From: Paludibacteraceae bacterium
Lineage (GTDB): Bacteria > Bacteroidota > Bacteroidia > Bacteroidales > Paludibacteraceae
Direction of reading: 5' to 3'
NCBI GenBank assembly: GCA_018055865.1
Contig: JAGPGR010000038.1
Coordinates: 1-11,318, forward strand
Length of the DNA: 11,318 nt
The position numbers and the translations under genes are program-made. Each line of letters opens with the position of its first letter. Positions within the stretch are counted from its first letter, which is position 1. Shown here piece by piece: positions 6,288 to 11,318 of the stretch. The notes beneath the pieces were generated by a model. The model was not told where the DNA came from and made no database searches. It was given only the letters and a program-made list of their open reading frames with translations.

Positions 6288-6777
6288 ACTTCCTTAACTC
6301 AATTACTTCCAGATTCTGAATTTTATCTCCGTCAATTTCGAACCGGATTAGGGTTTGAACCTGATGAAATCCGTATTTACCGGCCGATCCGGAGTTAATA
6401 TAAAGCATGTGTAGAGTCTCGTCGTATTTCACCTTCAGAATGTGCGAATGTCCGCATACAAAAAGTGCGGGCGGATTTTTGTAAATCTCCTGTTTCACAC
6501 TTGCATCGTATTTTCCGGGGTAACCACCAATGTGAGTAAGCCAGACTTCAACTTCCTCGCATCTGAAACGGTTGTGTTTCGGAAAAGTCATGCGAATGTC
6601 CTGCCCGTCAACGTTGCCGAAAACGCCCCTCACCGGCTTGAAAGCCCGCAGTTTATTCACCACGTCCATCGATCCCCAGTCGCCGGCATGCCAAATCTCA
6701 TCCACCACTTCAAAATGTTTGAAAACCCGTTCATCCAGCATTCCGTGCGTGTCAGTGAGTAATCCGATTTTTTTCAT
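6286..6777 (-). CDS. YfcE/MJ0936-type metallophosphoesterase
   Basis: The 163-residue cytoplasmic protein is a compact calcineurin-like phosphodiesterase. All metal-ligand motifs are present: D9 and H11 in TDTHG, D33 in AGDWG, N55 in GNVD, H82 in THIGG, and H110 and H112 in GHSH. INSGSAGK (127-134) corresponds to the usual NPGS segment. The length is close to that of the YfcE/MJ0936 group, whose members hydrolyse phosphodiesters in vitro with Mn or similar metals; physiological substrates are unclear. The start ATG is directly followed by the first beta strand (KKIGLLTDTHG), so no other start fits. It has an excellent promoter (6812-6842) and is probably a single-gene transcript, divergent from glnN and convergent with the transporter. 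Family assignment is firm and the substrate is unknown. Confidence 0.9.
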   Translation of the reverse strand: MKKIGLLTDTHGMLDERVFKHFEVVDEIWHAGDWGSMDVVNKLRAFKPVRGVFGNVDGQDIRMTFPKHNRFRCEEVEVWLTHIGGYPGKYDASVKQEIYKNPPALFVCGHSHILKVKYDETLHMLYINSGSAGKYGFHQVQTLIRFEIDGDKIQNLEVIELRK

Positions 6778-6811
6778 ATAAAATTCATGAGTTTGATAAA
6801 AATTGATACTT

Positions 6812-6842
6812 CAAATTTACCGTTTTTTCTGCATTTATCAAA
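6812..6842 (-). promoter_or_regulatory. Phosphoesterase promoter (full consensus)
   Basis: On the minus strand TTTG (6839-6842), a 19-base spacer and TAAATTTG (6812-6819) match the Bacteroidota primary-sigma consensus at every defined base. The leader would be roughly 28 bases. Confidence 0.75.
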
Positions 6843-7032
6843 ATCATGGCAGGATTTGAAATCATGGGGACCTAAAAGAAAGTATTTTGTGCAATAAGGT
6901 AATGTTGAATTTTATATAAAGTGCTAATATGACACAAAAAAGGCTTATAAACTTTCAAAATTAGTAATATAATGGCATAAAAAAACCAAAATGAAATATC
7001 TTTATTTGTTTTTAAATATATATTCTTATTTA

Positions 7033-7064
7033 TTTGTTTAATTGAATCAAAGTGTTTAATTTTG
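7033..7064 (+). promoter_or_regulatory. glnN promoter (full consensus)
   Basis: TTTG (7033-7036), a 20-base spacer and TAATTTTG (7057-7064) match TTTG-N19-21-TAnnTTTG at every defined base. Transcription should start near 7071, giving a leader of about 75 bases that is A-rich and has no Shine-Dalgarno sequence, as is usual in this phylum. Confidence 0.8.
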
Positions 7065-7144
7065 CAGCTGATAATAGTCAAAATAATAGGAAAATTCATA
7101 AAAGTATTAATAAAAGAAATAATATAATCAAATAAAATAGCAAA

Positions 7145-9340
7145 ATGTCAACACTAAGGTTTAAAGCAGTAGAAGAGGCTTCTAAGAGATTTCCGGTGGA
7201 TGTAGAAATACCCAAACAACAACCATCCGAGTATTACGGCAGGTACGTTTTTAATAGAAGACAGATGGCCAAATATCTTTCAAAAGAAACAATAAAAGTA
7301 GTGGTTGATGCTATTGACGAAGGTAAAACGCTACCCCGTGAAATAGCCGAACACGTAGCTGCCGGCATGAAAATGTGGGCTATGGAAATGGGCGCATCTC
7401 ATTATACGCATTGGTTTCAGCCGCTTACCGACGGAACGGCTGAAAAACACGACAGTTTTATTGACTATGTTGATGCGCCGGGTGGAGATATTATCGAAAA
7501 ATTTTCAGGAAAATTGCTGGCGCAACAGGAGCCCGACGCTTCCAGTTTTCCGAGTGGTGGCATTCGAAATACGTTCGAAGCGCGTGGCTACACGGCATGG
7601 GATCCCTCTTCTCCGGCGTTCATCGTTGATGATACGCTTTGTATCCCTACCGTTTTTATTTCTTACACAGGCGAAGCACTTGATTATAAAACGCCTCTGT
7701 TAAGAGCTTTATCTATTGTAGATAAAGCCGCAGTGGATGTATGCAGGTTATTTGATTCGAAAGTAAATAAAGTATATTCCTACCTGGGCTGGGAACAGGA
7801 ATATTTTTTGGTAGATCAGGCGCTCTATGATGCCCGTCCTGATTTGAATATGACCGGACGTACCCTGATGGGTCATGAAAGTGCTAAAAATCAGCAGTTG
7901 GAAGATCATTATTTCGGTGCTATTCCTCCACGTGTGGCAGCTTTTATGAGTGAATTGGAATTTGAAGCATATAAATACGCCATTCCTTTGAAAACAAGAC
8001 ACAACGAGGTGGCACCTAATCAATTTGAACTTGCACCTATTTATGGAGAAACAAATCTGGCAATAGATCAAAATCTGCTTGTGATGTCTCTGATGCACAG
8101 GTTGGCTGCAAAGCATCATTTCAAACTTTTGCTCCACGAAAAACCTTTTGCCGGAATAAACGGTTCGGGAAAACACAACAACTGGTCGCTGGGTACCGAT
8201 ACCGGTGTAGGGTTATTTACTCCGGGAAAAACAGCCAATGAAAATCTGCAATTTATCACATTCGTGGTTAACACGTTGATGGCAGTTTATAAAAACAACG
8301 GACTTCTCAAAGCATCCATTATGTCTGCTCAGAATGCACACCGACTGGGAGCAAATGAAGCTCCTCCGGCAATCATTTCCGTTTTTCTCGGTTCGCAAAT
8401 TACAGCCGTACTCAATAAAATTGAAGAAAGTTCTGAGGATGACGATATTACGGTAGATGAATTGCAAAAAATGAAATTGGGTGTAGCTCATATTCCTGAA
8501 GTACTGATCGATAATACCGACAGAAACCGCACATCGCCTTTTGCCTTTACGGGAAACCGTTTTGAATTTCGTGCAGTAGGTTCATCAGCCAATTGTTCAT
8601 CAGCGATGACAGCTCTCAATGTTTCGGTTGCCATGCAGCTTATTGAATTCAAGAAAGACATTGATGCTAAAATGAAAGCCGGAATGAAGAAGGAACAAGC
8701 CATATTCGATACAATCCGTCTTTATATAAAAGAATGTAAGTCAATTCGTTTCGATGGAAATGGCTATAGTGATGAGTGGAAAGCAGAAGCTCAAAATCGG
8801 GGATTAAACTGTGAAACGAGTGTTCCACTCATTTTCGACTCCTACCTGAGCGATTCTTCTGTACGGATGTTCGAAAGCTTGAAAATATTATCTGAAAGAG
8901 AACTTCATGCCCGCAACGAAGTTAAGTGGGAAACATACACCAAGAAAGTTCAAATTGAAGCTCGTGTGATCGGTGACCTTTCTATCAACCATATCATTCC
9001 GGTTGCTACGAAGTATCAGACTCTTCTGCTGGATAATGTGTACAAATTGCGTGGAGTTTTTGATGAAAAAGAAGCCGATGAATTGAATAAAGACGATATT
9101 GCCTCGATTGTAGAAATTGCCAAACACATTTCGGCAATTAAAACCAACGTATATGCAATGGTTGAAGCCCGCAAAGTGGCAAATAAGATAGAACAAGAAC
9201 GTGAAAAGGCCATTGAATATCACGATAAAGTGTTGCCCTATTTTGAAGTTATCCGTTATCATATCGATAAACTGGAACTTATGGTAGATAATCAAATGTG
9301 GCCACTGCCAAAGTACAGAGAACTATTATTTATCAGCTAA
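7145..9340 (+). CDS. glnN: Type III glutamine synthetase (GlnN)
   Basis: This enzyme makes glutamine from glutamate, ammonium and ATP in the cytoplasm. At 731 residues it has the length of the GSIII family (about 730), well above the roughly 450 of type I. Segments typical of GSIII include the N-terminal SEYYGRYVFNRRQMAKYL region (near 28-45), THWFQPLTDGTAEKHD (near 88-103) and SFPSGGIRNTFEARGYTAWD (near 134-153). The GS catalytic core shows metal-binding E217 and E219 in GWEQEYF, NEVAPNQFELAP (near 285-296), the ATP/glutamate segment GINGSGKHNNWS (337-348), and the NRTSPFAFTGNRFEFR block (461-476). The C-terminal helical region (EREKAIEYHDKVLPYF, then MWPLPKYRELLF) is also typical. All catalytic regions look intact. 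The ATG follows an A-rich leader behind a full-consensus promoter. gltB follows 57 bases downstream, consistent with a GS-GOGAT unit. Confidence 0.97.
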   Translation: MSTLRFKAVEEASKRFPVDVEIPKQQPSEYYGRYVFNRRQMAKYLSKETIKVVVDAIDEGKTLPREIAEHVAAGMKMWAMEMGASHYTHWFQPLTDGTAEKHDSFIDYVDAPGGDIIEKFSGKLLAQQEPDASSFPSGGIRNTFEARGYTAWDPSSPAFIVDDTLCIPTVFISYTGEALDYKTPLLRALSIVDKAAVDVCRLFDSKVNKVYSYLGWEQEYFLVDQALYDARPDLNMTGRTLMGHESAKNQQLEDHYFGAIPPRVAAFMSELEFEAYKYAIPLKTRHNEVAPNQFELAPIYGETNLAIDQNLLVMSLMHRLAAKHHFKLLLHEKPFAGINGSGKHNNWSLGTDTGVGLFTPGKTANENLQFITFVVNTLMAVYKNNGLLKASIMSAQNAHRLGANEAPPAIISVFLGSQITAVLNKIEESSEDDDITVDELQKMKLGVAHIPEVLIDNTDRNRTSPFAFTGNRFEFRAVGSSANCSSAMTALNVSVAMQLIEFKKDIDAKMKAGMKKEQAIFDTIRLYIKECKSIRFDGNGYSDEWKAEAQNRGLNCETSVPLIFDSYLSDSSVRMFESLKILSERELHARNEVKWETYTKKVQIEARVIGDLSINHIIPVATKYQTLLLDNVYKLRGVFDEKEADELNKDDIASIVEIAKHISAIKTNVYAMVEARKVANKIEQEREKAIEYHDKVLPYFEVIRYHIDKLELMVDNQMWPLPKYRELLFIS

Positions 9341-9397
9341 CTGACACGTTTTCAATTTTCTAACCTGCATATTTTTCCACGTTTACGGAATTAAATT

Positions 9398-11318
9398 ATG
9401 AACAAAGATAATCCTTATCAGCGTATAGCTGAATATGAAAAAAAATCACTGTATTCTTTTGAAAATGAGCATGATGCCTGCGGTGTAGGTCTGGTTATTT
9501 CGTTGAATGGCGACAAATCGCACGAAATAGTTGAAAACGGACTGAAAGTGCTCGAAAATATGGAGCATCGTGGAGCTGAAAGTGCTGATAATAAGACTGG
9601 TGATGGCGCAGGGATACTCGTTCATATTCCTCATGAGTTTATTTTGTTGCAGGGAATTGAAGTACCTTCTAAAGGAAAATACGGAACAGGATTGGTTTTC
9701 CTTCCAAAAGATGTTCAGAAAGCAAATGACTGTCTGAAACTTATAAAGGAATATGCCTTAAAAGAAAACCTGATTCTGCTGGCTGTACGGGATGTGCCAG
9801 TAAACTCCGATTGTCTGGGAGAAATTTCCCGTTCAAACGAACCGGCAATCAAACAGATTTTCGTCACCGGAAGTTTTTCACAGGACGAACTCGAGCGAAA
9901 ACTTTATATTCTCCGCAAAAAAACAGAAAAAGCGATTCAGCAATCAGTTATAGCAGCAGAACGTAGTTTCTACATTGTAAGTCTTTCTACCAAACAAATG
10001 ATTTATAAGGGGATGCTCACGTCCCTGCAATTACGGGATTATTTTCCGGATTTAACCAATCCGAATTTTACAAGCCGGGTAGCGTTGGTTCATTCCAGAT
10101 TCAGTACCAATACTTTCCCCACCTGGGACTTAGCGCAGCCTTTCCGTATGATTGGCCACAACGGTGAAATTAACACCATTCGGGGTAACCGCCAATGGAT
10201 GGAAAGTCGTGAAAGTGTGCTGAAATCCGAACTTTTTGGAACTATGCAGGATTTATATCCGATTGTTCAGCCCGGCATGAGTGATAGTGCATCCTTAGAC
10301 AATGTACTGGAATTTCTTGTAATGTCCGGCAAAAGTCTTCCTCACGCCATGGCGATGCTTGTGCCTGAAAGTTTTAATGATAAAAATCCAATTTCGGATA
10401 GCTTAAAAGCATTTTACGAATACCACAGCATGCTGATGGAACCGTGGGATGGTCCGGCTACACTGCTTTTCAGCGACGGACAATACGCCGGTGGAATGCT
10501 CGACAGAAATGGTCTCCGTCCTGCGCGCTACACCATTACCTCCGACGGACAGATGGTTATTGCTTCCGAAACCGGTGTTCTTGATATTGCACCTGATAAT
10601 ATCAAAGCCCGTGGACGTTTGCGTCCGGGCAAAATGCTGATGGTTGACACAAAAAGCGGACAAATTTTCTATGATAACGAACTGAAAGAAAATCTTGCCA
10701 ATGCATTTCCATATCGCGAATGGTTAAACAAAAACTGCAGTAACCTGGATGATATTTCATCGGGACGCAGTGTAAGCAATCAAATAGCCAATCTGGAAAC
10801 ACTGCTTACAACCTTTGGATATTCGGTTGAAGATATTGATAATCTGATAATTCCAATGGCCAATGAAGGCAAGGAACCTGTTTCGTCCATGGGAAATGAT
10901 GTCACTCTGGCTGCATTTTCTAAGAAACCTCAGCGATTGTTCAACTATTTTCGTCAGCAATTTGCACAGGTAACCAATCCGCCCATTGACCCGATACGCG
11001 AGGAACTGGTCATGTCACTTACCGGATATCTGGGAGCCATTCATCAGAATCTACTGGATGAAATTCCCGGATTATCCAAAATTGTAAAGATTAAAAGTCC
11101 CATTTTGACCAATTCACAGTTCGATATTCTGTTAAATTTAAGATACAAAGGCTTTTCTACTGCTGTTTTACCCATGTTGTTTAATCCGGAAGGAGCTGCC
11201 GATGGACTTCGGAAATCCATTGACGAACTCTGCCTGTCGGTGGAAAAGGCAGTAGATGAAGGTAAAAACTACATCGTTTTGAGCGATCGGGGTGTGGACA
11301 AAACGCATGCTCCTATTC
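9398..11318 (+). CDS. gltB: Glutamate synthase large subunit (GltB), 3' truncated by window end
   Basis: GltB transfers the amide of glutamine to 2-oxoglutarate, giving two glutamates. The reading frame is open for 640 codons to the window edge; a full protein is usually about 1500 residues. The N-terminal class II glutamine amidotransferase domain (about 28-440) begins at C28 in HDACGVGLV, implying removal of a 27-residue propeptide to expose the nucleophilic Cys. Other signatures are MEHRGAESAD (55-64), TWDLAQPFRMIGHNGEINT (near 242-260), GHNGEINTIRGN at 253-264, and DRNGLRPARY (369-378). The central linker domain starts around PQRLFNYFRQQF (511-522) and includes NPPIDPIREELVMSLTGYLG. The last residues, LSDRGVDKTHAPI, are in frame. 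The FMN/2-oxoglutarate, Fe-S and glutamate-synthase-specific domains lie beyond the window. A 7-of-8 match to the -7 box (TATTTTTC, 9370-9377) lies upstream without a clear -33 box, so transcription may be from glnN, its own start, or both. Confidence 0.96.
   Translation, partial: MNKDNPYQRIAEYEKKSLYSFENEHDACGVGLVISLNGDKSHEIVENGLKVLENMEHRGAESADNKTGDGAGILVHIPHEFILLQGIEVPSKGKYGTGLVFLPKDVQKANDCLKLIKEYALKENLILLAVRDVPVNSDCLGEISRSNEPAIKQIFVTGSFSQDELERKLYILRKKTEKAIQQSVIAAERSFYIVSLSTKQMIYKGMLTSLQLRDYFPDLTNPNFTSRVALVHSRFSTNTFPTWDLAQPFRMIGHNGEINTIRGNRQWMESRESVLKSELFGTMQDLYPIVQPGMSDSASLDNVLEFLVMSGKSLPHAMAMLVPESFNDKNPISDSLKAFYEYHSMLMEPWDGPATLLFSDGQYAGGMLDRNGLRPARYTITSDGQMVIASETGVLDIAPDNIKARGRLRPGKMLMVDTKSGQIFYDNELKENLANAFPYREWLNKNCSNLDDISSGRSVSNQIANLETLLTTFGYSVEDIDNLIIPMANEGKEPVSSMGNDVTLAAFSKKPQRLFNYFRQQFAQVTNPPIDPIREELVMSLTGYLGAIHQNLLDEIPGLSKIVKIKSPILTNSQFDILLNLRYKGFSTAVLPMLFNPEGAADGLRKSIDELCLSVEKAVDEGKNYIVLSDRGVDKTHAPI

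Larger units (their letters stand above)
6778..7144. other. Divergent intergenic region (367 bases)
   Basis: This very AT-rich region separates the phosphoesterase and glnN. It contains the phosphoesterase promoter (6812-6842), the glnN promoter (7033-7064), a 9-base direct repeat AAATCATGG at 6841-6849 and 6859-6867, and an 8-base direct repeat GTTTAATT at 7036-7043 and 7054-7061. Both direct repeats have an 18-base period and abut promoter boxes. I see no convincing coding sequence, structured RNA or riboswitch. Confidence 0.8.

Noticed and set aside
9370..9377. TATTTTTC as a gltB promoter -7 box
   Set aside because: It lacks the final G and has no TTTG at proper spacing; mentioned under gltB but not called.
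9398..11318. Apparent absence of a closed reading frame at the right end, suggesting a broken gene
   Set aside because: The frame is open from 9398 to the last base with continuous GltB similarity; it lacks a stop only because the window ends.

Overview
The window looks like ordinary chromosome of a Bacteroidota bacterium, most likely of the order Bacteroidales. The grounds are a type III glutamine synthetase of about 730 residues, a PdxB-type vitamin B6 enzyme, AT-rich leaders without Shine-Dalgarno sequences, and several exact or near-exact matches to the Bacteroidota promoter consensus (TTTG, 19-21 bases, TAnnTTTG). Assignment below the order is not supported. I see no mobile element, tRNA, rRNA, CRISPR array or phage gene, and no clearly new multi-gene system.

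Left part (1-2823, minus strand): dacB, a periplasmic PBP4-type D-Ala-D-Ala carboxypeptidase/endopeptidase, and pdxB, erythronate-4-phosphate dehydrogenase of the DXP-dependent pyridoxal phosphate pathway. Each has its own promoter-like sequence upstream.

Middle part (2862-6210, plus strand): an alpha/beta hydrolase, a small bacterial PH-domain protein, folB (dihydroneopterin aldolase, folate synthesis) and a proton-dependent oligopeptide transporter (POT family). The first two are 11 bases apart and probably cotranscribed. The transporter has Ala in place of the first Glu of the family's ExxER proton-coupling motif. It converges on a minus-strand YfcE-like metallophosphoesterase (6286-6777), with a nested inverted repeat built from heptamers between them.

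Right part (7033-11318, plus strand): a 367-base divergent intergenic region carries promoters for the phosphoesterase and for glnN. glnN (type III glutamine synthetase) is followed after 57 bases by gltB (large subunit of glutamate synthase), which runs off the window end. Together they form the GS-GOGAT route of ammonium assimilation.

The most interesting non-coding content is a set of three degenerate CCCTAA/GGGA-type interspersed repeats. One lies inside the dacB signal-peptide coding region, one follows the pdxB stop codon, and one supplies the folB stop codon.
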